Positions 24,979 to 33,285 of a stretch of 64,000 bases of DNA are shown here, in pieces (position 1 is the stretch's first letter; each line of letters begins with the position of its first letter). The stretch lies in assembly GCF_030845195.1 (NCBI RefSeq), contig NZ_CP132543.1, positions 1,009,501 through 1,073,500 of the forward strand, given 5' to 3'. The position numbers were made by a program, and so were the translations under genes. The DNA comes from Sanyastnella coralliicola (GTDB taxonomy: Bacteria > Bacteroidota > Bacteroidia > Flavobacteriales_D > Sanyastnellaceae). The notes under the pieces are model-generated. The model did no database searches. It saw only the letters and a program-made list of their open reading frames with translations, and was not told the DNA's origin.

Positions 24979-25257
24979 ATGAAAAAGGTTCTTTTTGGAC
25001 TAGCTGGGGTTGCGATGATCGCACTTAGCTCTTGCTCTATCACTCTTCCTGTAACTGCGACTTCTAACGCTGTTGGAAACAAAGTAGGAAAGTCATCAGG
25101 TACTTGTTACCTAGGTGTTCTATGTTTCGGTGTTGATGCATCTATCCAGACTGCTGCTAAGAATGGTGGTATCTCGAAGATCTCTACAGTTGATTACACT
25201 CAGAAGAATGTTCTTAACTTGATCATCACTCACGAAACTACAGTTACTGGAGAGTAA
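24979..25257 (+). CDS. TRL-like lipoprotein
   Basis: 92 residues. Lipoprotein signal MKKVLFGLAGVAMIALSSC (lipobox LSSC). The mature part, with GKSSGTCYLGVLCFGVDASIQTAAKNGGISKISTVDY, fits the TRL-like family, whose members carry the same G-x-C/A-x(7)-D-A-S pattern and have no established function. First of three consecutive small lipoprotein genes, separated from the second by a terminator hairpin. Confidence 0.75.
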   Translation: MKKVLFGLAGVAMIALSSCSITLPVTATSNAVGNKVGKSSGTCYLGVLCFGVDASIQTAAKNGGISKISTVDYTQKNVLNLIITHETTVTGE

Positions 25258-25279
25258 TCTCAGAACAGAAATTGAAGAT

Positions 25280-25305
25280 AAGGCCGCGTTTACGTGGCCT
25301 TTTCT
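25280..25305 (+). terminator. rho-independent terminator after 24979
   Basis: Stem AAGGCCGCG / CGTGGCCTT with a TTTA loop and a following T-rich stretch. Confidence 0.8.
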
Positions 25306-25323
25306 TTCTTTTAGACCTTTCAG

Positions 25324-25839
25324 ATGAGAATCAAACTACTACTTATTGCCGGAGCCCTCGTAGGACTCATGTCTTGTAACTCAAACCAGATCTACTTTGG
25401 AATGTACAGCAAGTACGAATTGCGAGATGGTGAAGTGAATCATTACCCGATTTCAGAAGAAAAGGTAGCTGAGTACGACGCATGTTGCTACATGGATGGA
25501 CTCAATATCTATTTGAACCGCGCACTAACGTATTCAAAGGAGAGCTACCGCGTATTCATCGGAGCAGGGGAGACATTGCACTCTTCAGAGTATCCTGACC
25601 GTCAGCGTTTAGATAAGATGTACGAGGTGACAGACACCAAAGAATTCACAGGCAAGAAGGTAGTTTACGACGTATATCGAGTGAACCGTGACGGACATCA
25701 ACTCGTTCGCGTTGGTTTCGACGAACCTAAGAGTGGGTTGTTCTTGTTGGTTGATCACGTATTCTCTGATGCCGCAAAGGCAGATGCATTCTACGAGAAC
25801 GTAGAATCTCGTTTCGAGGAGCACATTACAGTCAAATGA
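25324..25839 (+). CDS. hypothetical lipoprotein
   Basis: 171 residues with a lipobox in LVGLMSC (Cys about residue 18). The mature region opens NSNQIYFGMYSKYEL and contains a YDACCYMDGLNIYL segment with adjacent cysteines and a Tyr-rich middle. The C-terminal half (VGFDEPKSGLFLLVDHVFSDAAKADAFYENVESRF) looks like an alpha/beta unit. No family recognised. It shares an ATGA overlap with 25836, so the two lipoproteins are probably made together. Confidence 0.7.
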   Translation: MRIKLLLIAGALVGLMSCNSNQIYFGMYSKYELRDGEVNHYPISEEKVAEYDACCYMDGLNIYLNRALTYSKESYRVFIGAGETLHSSEYPDRQRLDKMYEVTDTKEFTGKKVVYDVYRVNRDGHQLVRVGFDEPKSGLFLLVDHVFSDAAKADAFYENVESRFEEHITVK

Positions 25840-26366
25840 GAATAGGCATCCTCGTCCTTTTTACACTGGTATTCACCGCTTGTGGAGGAGTGAAGACCAC
25901 GGGTGACTCAGGCAAACCTAGCCTAGTCAAAATTTTCAATCGACCTGACGGAAGCAAGATGTACTTCGCAGGTCCTGTATTCATGAACGAAATTGACGGT
26001 AAAGGCTCCATTGAAATGGACTTTACCGTTGTTGACCAAAGTGAATCAGCAGAGGCGAACGATATGGTTCGTGTCAACTTCACCTATTCAGATAAATTGA
26101 ACGACGCATTTGAATTGAAGGAAATCACATTCCAATGCAACGCAGATAACGCTGAAATAGTCGACGACTACGAAGTGCTCTTTAAAGAGAAGCAAGGGAA
26201 ATACTATCGATACCGCTACTCTTCATTCTTATCACGAGATGGTTTTATCAAATGGGTGAATGGTCCGGCAACCTTGAAGCTTGACTCGTTGTCTTTCGAA
26301 GCAGGGAAGAAGTACGATCAGCACATGCAGATGATCAAGGATCAAATCCTCTTTGCGATCCAGTAA
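25836..26366 (+). CDS. hypothetical lipoprotein
   Basis: 176 residues with lipobox LVFTAC (Cys about residue 16). The mature part is beta-rich: KMYFAGPVFMNEIDGKGSIEMDFTVVD and VRVNFTYSD, then a KYYRYRYSSFLSRDGFIKW segment and a helical end. No recognised family. Translationally coupled to 25324. Its stop codon directly abuts the stop of convergent xerD. Confidence 0.7.
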   Translation: MRIGILVLFTLVFTACGGVKTTGDSGKPSLVKIFNRPDGSKMYFAGPVFMNEIDGKGSIEMDFTVVDQSESAEANDMVRVNFTYSDKLNDAFELKEITFQCNADNAEIVDDYEVLFKEKQGKYYRYRYSSFLSRDGFIKWVNGPATLKLDSLSFEAGKKYDQHMQMIKDQILFAIQ

Positions 26367-27272
26367 TTACCCTTTATTTCTTGGGTGATAATCAAGAAGC
26401 TCTTGGCGCAAGTAATCACGATCAAGGTGCGTGTAGATCTCCGTTGTTGTGATGCTTTCATGTCCGAGCATTTCTTGTACGGCTCTTAAGTCAGCACCTG
26501 CTTCTACTAAGTGAGAGGCAAAACTATGTCTAAAGGTGTGTGGACTGACTTTCTTCTGAATTCCAGCGAGTGCTGTCTGTCGTTTGACAATGTTGAAGAT
26601 GCTCATCCTTGTTAAGGCCTTTCCGCGTTGATTTAAGAACACGAAGTCTTCATGGCCTGGATGGACCTCTTGATGATTGCGAACGGCGCTCACATAGATT
26701 GAAATCGCCTTAATCGCCGAACGTCCGATGGGGATGAGGCGCTCTTTGTTCCCTTTTCCAACAACGCGTACGAATCCATCGCTGTCGTAGATATGGCTGA
26801 TTCGAAGTGTAGTGAGCTCTGAAACGCGCAATCCACAGCTGTAGAGCGTTTCTAGAATCGCCTTGTCTCTTGTTCCTGATGAAGTACTCAGGTCAACCGA
26901 ATCAATAATAGCCAAGACATCATCTGTGCTTAAGGTATCTGGGAGTTTACTGCCAATTTTAGGCGTTTCGATTAAGTCCATTGGATTTGACCGAATCTCA
27001 TTCTCCAATTCCAGGAAGTCATAAAAACTTCTCAATCCAGAAATAATTCGTGCTTGACTGCGAGCGCTCATGCCTAAGTCATGCACCCAAGCAAGGAAAT
27101 GCTGGATGCGTTCTTGGTCTATGTCTTTTGGAAGAAGTTGAAGGTTCTCGTATGAAAGATACTGGGTGAGTTTGTCGATATCGCGGAGGTAGGCTTCGAC
27201 GCTATTGTCAGCGAGCGATTTCTCCAGCTCGAGATAGGTCTTATATCCTTTTTTGAGTGCGTTCCACGACAT
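26367..27272 (-). CDS. xerD: tyrosine recombinase XerD
   Basis: 301 residues, the usual XerC/D length. N-terminal SAM-like DNA-binding domain (1-95), then the catalytic domain with RVSEL (Arg), GKGNKERLIPI (Lys), HTFRHSFASHL (His-x-x-Arg), LGHESITTTEIYTHLD (His, and Tyr nucleophile in EIYTH). XerD with XerC resolves chromosome dimers at dif at cell division. Nothing nearby looks like a mobile element or attachment site, so the housekeeping role is preferred. Confidence 0.93.
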   Translation of the reverse strand: MSWNALKKGYKTYLELEKSLADNSVEAYLRDIDKLTQYLSYENLQLLPKDIDQERIQHFLAWVHDLGMSARSQARIISGLRSFYDFLELENEIRSNPMDLIETPKIGSKLPDTLSTDDVLAIIDSVDLSTSSGTRDKAILETLYSCGLRVSELTTLRISHIYDSDGFVRVVGKGNKERLIPIGRSAIKAISIYVSAVRNHQEVHPGHEDFVFLNQRGKALTRMSIFNIVKRQTALAGIQKKVSPHTFRHSFASHLVEAGADLRAVQEMLGHESITTTEIYTHLDRDYLRQELLDYHPRNKG

Positions 27273-27295
27273 GGTTGACTAGGGCTTGATAAAGA

Positions 27296-27325
27296 AAAAC
27301 CCCCGCGACGTTTCCCGGGGGTTTT
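27296..27325 (-). terminator. rho-independent terminator after 27411
   Basis: Stem AAAACCCCCG / CGGGGGTTTT with a 10-nt loop, upstream of xerD and downstream of the gene at 27411, both on the minus strand. It separates the two units. Confidence 0.85.
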
Positions 27326-27410
27326 AGACTAATTTACCTAAACAAATTCTACATTAATTAACCAAAATTACTACGAGAATATGTGCGTTGTAATCGCCCG
27401 TTGGCGAAAC

Positions 27411-28835
27411 TCATTTATACCATTTTTGCTTGGTGATCATTAGTGCTTCCTGCACCGTAATTCGAACACCTTCATTGTATGCAGTGACAAACGGACCACG
27501 GAAGTTGTAACGTCCTTTGATGCGCTCGCGGTCATCACGTGCTCCTTTGTATTCATCATGTGACCCCGTGGTGTATTTCACCCATCCTTCGTGGTTCTCA
27601 ATACCGAACCCTTCATTGAACCCGTGACGTGAAGCGAAGTAAGCCTCGTCAACTACTCGGTGAGCAGCTGCAATTTGTACTTTGTAAGTCACTCCAGTTT
27701 CTGGATCAGGAACATTTGTTACAGGGTCAGGATCATTCGAAGCGCTCGTCTCTTCCATTACTGGATCTTCTCGCACCGTTTCTACTGGTGGGTTGTTGTC
27801 AGCTACATCTTCTTCTTGAACCGGATCAGGGTCCGTTGTTTCTTCTTGTGTAGAAGATTCGTCTGTACCGTCAGCAATCGAACCAGCCATTGGATCAGTA
27901 GTTACCGTTTCCTCCTCAATTGGATCAGTCGTCTCTTCAACGATCGGATCAGGATCTGTTACTACTTCTTCTACCACAGGGTCTGTTGTATCACCATTGT
28001 CAGCCAATGGCTCTGAAGCTTCGATGATTCCGTTATCGATGACTTCTACTTCCTTGCGTGTATTGTTTTCTACATAAGAGAAAACTCCGTCAACAGAAGG
28101 CGCAGACGTTCCGCCGATGAGGCGATAGCTAACTGAGAAAGAAGAAGCACTTGGTACGTCAAACCATACGTACTTCACGGCGTTGTCATCAATGGTCACA
28201 ACAGCACCATCAGAATCTTCTTCAGCCACAGTGTAACCACTTGGAATGTTCTCTTTGATCTTGGCAAAGCCAGTCAAATCAGAGTTCACTACGTCTAGAC
28301 GTACCAGGTAATCACCGTTTCCAACTTCGGTCATGGTTCTTACACAGGCCAAACCTTCAACTCCAGGGGTGTCGATTGTTTCTTCATTGCTAGCGCTCGC
28401 TGAAGCATCTTCTGTTACTTCAACCATCTTACTTTGAAGATCGTAGTCAACGCGCTGGTTGTTCTTTATGTAAGAGAAGGTGCCTGTAATGACTTTGCTT
28501 CCAGAAGCCGTTGGTAAGGCTTGAAGCTTGTATGAAACCGTAAATTCTTGATCCGCAGGAAGAGACATCCAGATGAACTTGACTTTCTGTCCGCTGAATG
28601 TGAATGAAGCCCCTTTAGTATCACCAGGCACGGCTACTAAACCATCAGGAAGTTCAAGCTGGAGTTTGGCAAAACCTTCTACGTCGCCTTTGTTCACCGT
28701 AATCTCAACAGCCACTTCTTGTCCGGGCTGCATGATAGCCGGGGTGTTGTCTTCGATCAATACTCCATCATCCATGAGTGTTCCGAGAGCGAACAACCCA
28801 AGCATATTAGCGAGTACAAGAGCGTATTTGAACAT
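27411..28835 (-). CDS. envelope protein with duplicated beta domain and C-terminal SPOR-like region
   Basis: 474 residues from the ATG at 28835. A hydrophobic N-terminus (MFKYALVLANMLGLFAL) serves as signal or anchor. Two homologous domains of about 115 residues follow (about 35-145 and 160-275), each with the pattern GFAK-x(3-8)-P-G, a V(K/D)xxW phrase and FSVSYRL at the end. Then comes a long acidic, Pro/Thr/Asp/Glu-rich linker (290-395) and a C-terminal segment beginning VTYKVQIAAAHRVVDEAYF that resembles a SPOR domain, which in other proteins binds denuded peptidoglycan. A role in septal or cell-wall association is inferred from that alone. Confidence 0.6.
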   Translation of the reverse strand: MFKYALVLANMLGLFALGTLMDDGVLIEDNTPAIMQPGQEVAVEITVNKGDVEGFAKLQLELPDGLVAVPGDTKGASFTFSGQKVKFIWMSLPADQEFTVSYKLQALPTASGSKVITGTFSYIKNNQRVDYDLQSKMVEVTEDASASASNEETIDTPGVEGLACVRTMTEVGNGDYLVRLDVVNSDLTGFAKIKENIPSGYTVAEEDSDGAVVTIDDNAVKYVWFDVPSASSFSVSYRLIGGTSAPSVDGVFSYVENNTRKEVEVIDNGIIEASEPLADNGDTTDPVVEEVVTDPDPIVEETTDPIEEETVTTDPMAGSIADGTDESSTQEETTDPDPVQEEDVADNNPPVETVREDPVMEETSASNDPDPVTNVPDPETGVTYKVQIAAAHRVVDEAYFASRHGFNEGFGIENHEGWVKYTTGSHDEYKGARDDRERIKGRYNFRGPFVTAYNEGVRITVQEALMITKQKWYK

Positions 28836-28936
28836 GCGCGTGGTTTTATCTGGTAGGTCTGAAACAAAACTACTTGCACTTCTCGCTGCTGAGCGGCACT
28901 CAGCGCGGAATTCCAAACACGGCTATGTGGATAAGG

Positions 28937-30106
28937 CTAAAGGAGTTGGCGATAGAGAGCAGCAACTTCGTCGGCCAATCGCTCTCGACTAAAGTTGGCT
29001 TTGGCATGGGCATAACCCGCTTGAGCAAAGCGTTTACGGAGTTCTTGATTCGACAAGATTTCTTGCATTGATTGGCTGAAGGCGGAGACATCCCCCGGTG
29101 CAACAATCAACCCTGTTTCTCCTTCTCGAATGACATTCTCAACACCACCAACTCGCGTAGCAACCACCGGAACATTGGCTGCTTGGGCTTCAATTAAACT
29201 AACCGGTGTGCCTTCATTGTGAGAGCTTAAGGCTACTAGATCAACGGCGGGAAGCACCTCAGAAATGTCTTTAATCCAAGAGGTGAAGATCATGTATTGG
29301 TTAAGAGATTCTCCAGAGTTAAGCGTTCTACGCGCACAGAAATCAGTCAATTGGGTATTCAATTCTCCATCTCCAACAACGACGGCGCGCGCCTTGATTT
29401 CAGAACTTTCCAGCATTTGCGCAAAAGCCTCAAAGAATAATTCATGATTCTTAACTGGAGCAAAGCGACCTATGATAGCAACGATGAGTTCGTCTTCATT
29501 AATTCGCCATTGCTGGCGGAACGACTGACGTCTTAAGACTTGATCTTCTTGAAAGCGGTCGAGATCAAATCCCAAATGAACCACGTGCGTTTTGTCCGGG
29601 GGTGCCACCTTATGCAGATTACACAGTTCATGTTTCTGCACATCACTAATGGCGATGATAGCGCTACTCTTACGAGCTAATCTTCGCTCCAACTGCTTAA
29701 AAACCGCTGTTTTCGCCGGATGGAAATAGGAGTGAAATATATGCCCGTGAAAAGTATGAACAACCACAGGAACCTTTTCTTTGAATGCTGCTATGCGTCC
29801 AAGTGCACCTGCTTTCGAGGCATGTGTATGCACAATGTCTGGCTGAAATTCTCGAATGATATTTCTAATGTCCTTGAGTGCCTTGCGATCTTTGGTGGGA
29901 TCAACCGAACGTCGAAGGTTAGGTAAGATTTGAGGCTTCAAGCCTAAAGACTCCGGTATATATAGAGAACTCTCTTCTCCTTCCTCTTCAGGACCGCCAA
30001 TGAGTTTGGTTTCAAACTCAGGGGAGAGGTCAGCCGATAAGTAGCTGGCATTCCACACTGGACCACCGAGATTGAAACGGTTGAGAATTCTTAATACACG
30101 AGGCAT
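28937..30106 (-). CDS. GT4-type glycosyltransferase
   Basis: 389 residues from the ATG at 30106 (an upstream in-frame extension is disregarded). GT-B fold: N-terminal half with LNRFNLGGPVWNASYL and the PDIVHTHASKAGALGRIAA acceptor loop; C-terminal half with the donor-binding IIGRFAPVKNHELFFEA and the family motif EGTPVSLIEAQAANVPVVATRVGGVENVI (E-x7-E). These retaining enzymes add sugars to polysaccharide or lipid acceptors at the inner membrane. The sugar and acceptor cannot be assigned; there are no adjacent polysaccharide genes. The TACATTTG element sits 4 nt before the start. Confidence 0.9.
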   Translation of the reverse strand: MPRVLRILNRFNLGGPVWNASYLSADLSPEFETKLIGGPEEEGEESSLYIPESLGLKPQILPNLRRSVDPTKDRKALKDIRNIIREFQPDIVHTHASKAGALGRIAAFKEKVPVVVHTFHGHIFHSYFHPAKTAVFKQLERRLARKSSAIIAISDVQKHELCNLHKVAPPDKTHVVHLGFDLDRFQEDQVLRRQSFRQQWRINEDELIVAIIGRFAPVKNHELFFEAFAQMLESSEIKARAVVVGDGELNTQLTDFCARRTLNSGESLNQYMIFTSWIKDISEVLPAVDLVALSSHNEGTPVSLIEAQAANVPVVATRVGGVENVIREGETGLIVAPGDVSAFSQSMQEILSNQELRKRFAQAGYAHAKANFSRERLADEVAALYRQLL

Positions 30107-30110
30107 GACG

Positions 30111-30118
30111 CAAATGTA
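30111..30118 (-). promoter_or_regulatory. -7 promoter element of the glycosyltransferase gene
   Basis: TACATTTG on the minus strand, an exact match, 4 nt before the ATG at 30106; a nearly leaderless mRNA is implied. Confidence 0.6.
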
Positions 30119-30218
30119 ATCAAGCCACGGAGACGACATGTACGCTCGAAAAATGGCCTTATTGTTAAAAAGTAGCGTATTTTTGTGGCCATTGCTTGCT
30201 GGGTGTGAAGAAACTTGC

Positions 30219-30226
30219 TATCTTTG
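30219..30226 (+). promoter_or_regulatory. -7 promoter element of rpmE2
   Basis: TATCTTTG, an exact match, 21 nt before the ATG at 30248. Confidence 0.6.
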
Positions 30227-30247
30227 CACCCCTGAAAATTGAACACA

Positions 30248-30529
30248 ATGAAAGAAGGCATTCATCCAGATAATTACCGTTTTGTCATCTTCAAGGATGT
30301 AAGTAACAACTACAGCTTCCTTGGGAAGTCAACGGCTGCATCGAAAGAAACTGAAACTTGGGAGGATGGAAATGAATATCCAGTGATTAAATTGGAAATC
30401 AGCCACAAGTCTCACCCATTCTACACTGGTAAAGTAACATTCGTAGATACTGCAGGACGTATTGACAAGTTCCGCAACAAGTACGCGAAGTGGCAGAAGA
30501 AAGACGAAAAGAAAGAAGAAGAAGGTTAA
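30248..30529 (+). CDS. rpmE2: 50S ribosomal protein L31 type B
   Basis: 93 residues from the ATG at 30248. The N-terminus MKEGIHPDNYRFVIF, then DVSNNYSFLGKSTA, YPVIKLEISHKSHPFYTGK and RIDKFRNKYAKW follow the L31 family. There is no cysteine at all, so it is the zinc-free type B (YkgM-like) form. In several bacteria type B is the paralogue used in zinc limitation; here no type A gene is in view, so it may be the only copy. A typical basic C-terminal tail (KKDEKKEEEG) follows. Confidence 0.93.
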   Translation: MKEGIHPDNYRFVIFKDVSNNYSFLGKSTAASKETETWEDGNEYPVIKLEISHKSHPFYTGKVTFVDTAGRIDKFRNKYAKWQKKDEKKEEEG

Positions 30530-30548
30530 GCCTTTATTCGATATAAAG

Positions 30549-30575
30549 AAAAACCCCGCAACTGCGGGGTTTTTT
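30549..30575 (+). terminator. rho-independent terminator after rpmE2
   Basis: Stem AAAAACCCCGC / GCGGGGTTTTT with an AACT loop and a T run. It also lies at the 3' end of convergent ribBA. Confidence 0.85.
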
Positions 30576-30595
30576 GTTGCCTTATGTTTTCCTCC

Positions 30596-31708
30596 TTATG
30601 AAAGAGGAATGGTATCCACAATCTTCAGTCCAAAGACCGTAATGTTTTTTCTTCTGTTTGGAGTGTTGCTCAGAAGCTTCATGTTCTGAACTCCAAGGTC
30701 TCTCAAGATTTGCGCTCCAATACCGTAGTCTTTGGAATCCATCACCCCTTGTCCACCTTCTTCGCTCATTCCAGCAATGGCCTCAATTTCATTCATCAAG
30801 CCTTCACCTTTGTTGAGGTGGTTGATGTAAACCAACACCCCACGACCTTCTTCGTTGATCATGCGCATTGCTTGACGTAGTTGTTGGCCTTTTCCAATGT
30901 TCAATGCATTGAAAATGTCTCCAACCATGCTACTTGAATGTACACGTACTGGGATTGTTTCGTCAGCTGTCCAATGCCCCTTAACCAAGGCGAGGTGTTC
31001 GCTATCAGTGGTAATCTGACGGTAAGAGATCAGTTTGAAGTCTCCGAACTCTGTATGAAGGTCAACTACCTTCCCACGTTCGATCAATGAATCATGTTCT
31101 AAGCGGTAAGCAATGAGATCAGCGATGCTCACGAGTTTCAAGTCGTGCTTATCGGCGATTTCAAGTAGTTCTGGCAAACGTGCCATGGTACCGTCTTCGT
31201 TCATGATCTCAACAATCACTCCCGCTGGTTCGAAGCCAGCAAGACGTGCGAAGTCAATTGCTGCCTCCGTATGTCCGGCACGGCGCAAAACACCACCTTC
31301 TTTTGCCCGAAGCGGGAAGATGTGTCCTGGTTTACCCAGCTCTTCCGGCTTGGTATCTGGATTGATTAATGCCTGAACTGTCTTACTGCGATCACTGGCA
31401 GAAATACCTGTGGTCGTTCCATGTCCAACCAAATCAACGGATACCGTAAAAGGGGTTTCGAACTGTGCACTGTTCTTGTTGACCATAAGTTCTAGTCCAA
31501 GCTCATCACAACGAGACTCTACAAGTGGCGCACAAATTAATCCACGACCATGAGTAGCCATGAAGTTGATGATTTCAGGTGTTACTGAACGACTCGCGAT
31601 CAAGAAGTCGCCTTCGTTCTCACGGTCCTCATCATCTACTACAATGATCACTTCGCCATTTCGGATGGCTTCGATCGCTGATTCAATGCTATCTAGTTCT
31701 TTTTTCAT
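30596..31708 (-). CDS. ribBA: RibBA-type fusion with intact RibB and degenerate RibA half
   Basis: 370 residues from the ATG at 31708. The N-terminal 3,4-dihydroxy-2-butanone 4-phosphate synthase domain (about 1-205) is intact: VVDDEDRENEGDF, the GHTEAAIDFARLAG helix, GVIVEIMNEDG and others make the riboflavin precursor from ribulose 5-phosphate. The C-terminal half aligns with GTP cyclohydrolase II, but the three zinc-binding cysteines of E. coli RibA (54, 65, 67) are Ser, Ile and Lys here, and the EGR-x-IGLL catalytic motif reads KGEGLMN. The chain also ends early. So RibA activity is probably lost, and a separate RibA would be needed. Promoter element TACATTTG lies 6 nt upstream. Confidence 0.9.
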   Translation of the reverse strand: MKKELDSIESAIEAIRNGEVIIVVDDEDRENEGDFLIASRSVTPEIINFMATHGRGLICAPLVESRCDELGLELMVNKNSAQFETPFTVSVDLVGHGTTTGISASDRSKTVQALINPDTKPEELGKPGHIFPLRAKEGGVLRRAGHTEAAIDFARLAGFEPAGVIVEIMNEDGTMARLPELLEIADKHDLKLVSIADLIAYRLEHDSLIERGKVVDLHTEFGDFKLISYRQITTDSEHLALVKGHWTADETIPVRVHSSSMVGDIFNALNIGKGQQLRQAMRMINEEGRGVLVYINHLNKGEGLMNEIEAIAGMSEEGGQGVMDSKDYGIGAQILRDLGVQNMKLLSNTPNRRKNITVFGLKIVDTIPLS

Positions 31709-31713
31709 CGGTG

Positions 31714-31721
31714 CAAATGTA
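31714..31721 (-). promoter_or_regulatory. -7 promoter element of ribBA
   Basis: TACATTTG on the minus strand, exact match, 5 nt before the ATG at 31708. No FMN riboswitch was seen between them; there is no room for one. Confidence 0.6.
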
Positions 31722-31827
31722 CGCAGATGGAACGCATGAAAGGCCAACTTGTTCAGAGAAGCGATTCTTTGATCATTTTGTTGCGAACCTCAAGGGGTGC
31801 CCGATGGTTGAAACACAACAAAGCACT

Positions 31828-31835
31828 TATCTTTG
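31828..31835 (+). promoter_or_regulatory. -7 promoter element of the def operon
   Basis: TATCTTTG, an exact match, 17 nt before the def ATG at 31853. Confidence 0.6.
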
Positions 31836-31852
31836 CCCCATAATTTTACAAT

Positions 31853-32428
31853 ATGACACTCCCGATTGTCGCGTACGGAGATCCCGTGCTTAAAAAGAAG
31901 GCTGAAGAGATTGATGAGAAGTATCCAGATCTCGATAAACTGCTCGAGAACATGTTTGAAACCATGTATGCAGCAAGTGGAGTAGGGCTAGCTGCGCCAC
32001 AGATTGGACTTTCGATTCGCCTGTTCATTGTTGACGGTACTCCTTTTGCTGAAGGAGAAGACGGCGATCCGGCATGTGAAGATTTTAAGCGCGTATTTAT
32101 TAACCCAATCATCTTTGAAGAGACCGGAGAAGAATGGGGCTTCGAAGAAGGCTGCCTATCCATTCCGAACATTCGGGAGGAAGTAAAGCGTAAATCAACC
32201 TTGAAGATTGAGTACTACGACGAGAATTGGGACTTATATGAAGAAGAACTTTCTGGAATCCCAGCGCGCATCGTGCAACATGAGTATGATCATATTGAAG
32301 GTGTATTGTTTACAGATAAGATTAGTCCGCTAAAGAGAACTTTGCTGACTGGCAAGCTTTCTGATATCAGCAAAGGAAATGTGGATGTAGGTTACAAAAT
32401 GCGATTCCCAAAACTGAAGCGAAAATGA
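31853..32428 (+). CDS. def: peptide deformylase
   Basis: 191 residues. All three family motifs are present: GVGLAAPQIG (about 46-55), EGCLSIP (Cys metal ligand) and QHEYDHIEG (two His ligands and catalytic Glu). The enzyme removes the formyl group from nascent N-terminal Met, using Fe2+ or Zn2+. First gene of a run of four (def, TPR lipoprotein, YbjQ, AlkB-like) with overlaps or a 1-bp gap, so probably one operon. Confidence 0.96.
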   Translation: MTLPIVAYGDPVLKKKAEEIDEKYPDLDKLLENMFETMYAASGVGLAAPQIGLSIRLFIVDGTPFAEGEDGDPACEDFKRVFINPIIFEETGEEWGFEEGCLSIPNIREEVKRKSTLKIEYYDENWDLYEEELSGIPARIVQHEYDHIEGVLFTDKISPLKRTLLTGKLSDISKGNVDVGYKMRFPKLKRK

Positions 32429-32973
32429 AAAGAACATTGATCCTTTTAAGTGCGCTCTTCTTCATAGCTTGTGGAGGAGGAAACGAAGCAGACCCAAAAG
32501 AAACTTCATTGGATGATCAAGCGCAAGAACGCATTGAATTGATCACTGAAATGGAGGAGACTGTAGCCGCTGACAAAGCACGTCAAGATGTGGAGTCGCG
32601 TCAACGTTTGCTCGTGGCGTATGCCGATTTCGCAAATAAATTCAACCAGAACTCAATGACACCAGAGTACTTGTTCCGCGCAGGTAAACTGGCCAATGAA
32701 ATGGGGAAGTCACGTCGTGCTATCGAATACCTAACAAACTTGCATGATGGATTCCCGAACTACGAGAAACGCACAGAGGCTGCCTTCCTTGTTGGATTCA
32801 TTTATGAGAACATGCTTAATGATCGTGAAATGGCGCAGCGCGCTTATGAAAAGGTGATTGAGTTTTACCCTGAAAGTCACTGGGCTGGCGAGGCGCAGGC
32901 TTCGATTGAGTTGCTTTACTTGACAGATGAGCAAAAGATTGCGAAATTCAAGAAGCAAAATCAACAAGAATGA
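32425..32973 (+). CDS. TPR-containing lipoprotein
   Basis: 182 residues. Lipoprotein signal LILLSALFFIAC (lipobox FIAC). The mature part consists of TPR-like helix pairs: TPEYLFRAGKLANEMGKSRRAIEYL, RTEAAFLVGFIYENMLNDREMAQ and AYEKVIEFYPESHWAGEAQASIELL. The pattern of an outer-membrane TPR lipoprotein is like BamD or tol-pal CpoB/YbgF-type proteins, but length and order do not prove either. Its start overlaps the def stop by 4 bp. Confidence 0.8.
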   Translation: MKRTLILLSALFFIACGGGNEADPKETSLDDQAQERIELITEMEETVAADKARQDVESRQRLLVAYADFANKFNQNSMTPEYLFRAGKLANEMGKSRRAIEYLTNLHDGFPNYEKRTEAAFLVGFIYENMLNDREMAQRAYEKVIEFYPESHWAGEAQASIELLYLTDEQKIAKFKKQNQQE

Positions 32974-33284
32974 TCGTCAGTAGCACAGACTCAGTTCCGG
33001 GAAGAGAAATAGAAGAAGCAGTAGGTATAGCACGTGGTAGTACAGTTCGAGCTCGAAATGCCGGACGTGATATCATGGCTTCCTTAAAAAGCATCGTCGG
33101 TGGTGAAATCAAGGAATACACAAAACTGCTTGCTGACGCCCGAGAATCTGCTGTGCAACGCATGTGCGAAGACGCCAGTCGCATGGGAGCCGATGCAGTG
33201 GTAAACGTTCGCTTCACTACAAGTGCTGTAATGCAAGGTGCTGCTGAGATCTTGGCCTATGGAACGGCCGTGAAACTCAAGTAG
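32970..33284 (+). CDS. YbjQ family protein
   Basis: 104 residues. The full family pattern is seen: SSTDSVPGREIEEAVGIARGSTVRA, GGEIKEYTKLLADARESA and RMGADAVVNVRFTTSAV. YbjQ-type proteins form pentamers; the older name heavy-metal-binding domain rests on little evidence and the role is unknown. Overlaps the preceding lipoprotein stop by 4 bp and is followed after 1 bp by the AlkB-like gene. Confidence 0.92.
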   Translation: MIVSSTDSVPGREIEEAVGIARGSTVRARNAGRDIMASLKSIVGGEIKEYTKLLADARESAVQRMCEDASRMGADAVVNVRFTTSAVMQGAAEILAYGTAVKLK

Positions 33285-33285
33285 T

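Noticed and set aside
26367-27272. Tyrosine recombinase as an integrase of a mobile element
   Set aside because: Length and motifs fit housekeeping XerD, and no tRNA, direct repeats or cargo genes flank it.
31709-31852. FMN riboswitch ahead of ribBA
   Set aside because: The promoter element is only 5 nt from the start codon, so there is no leader long enough.
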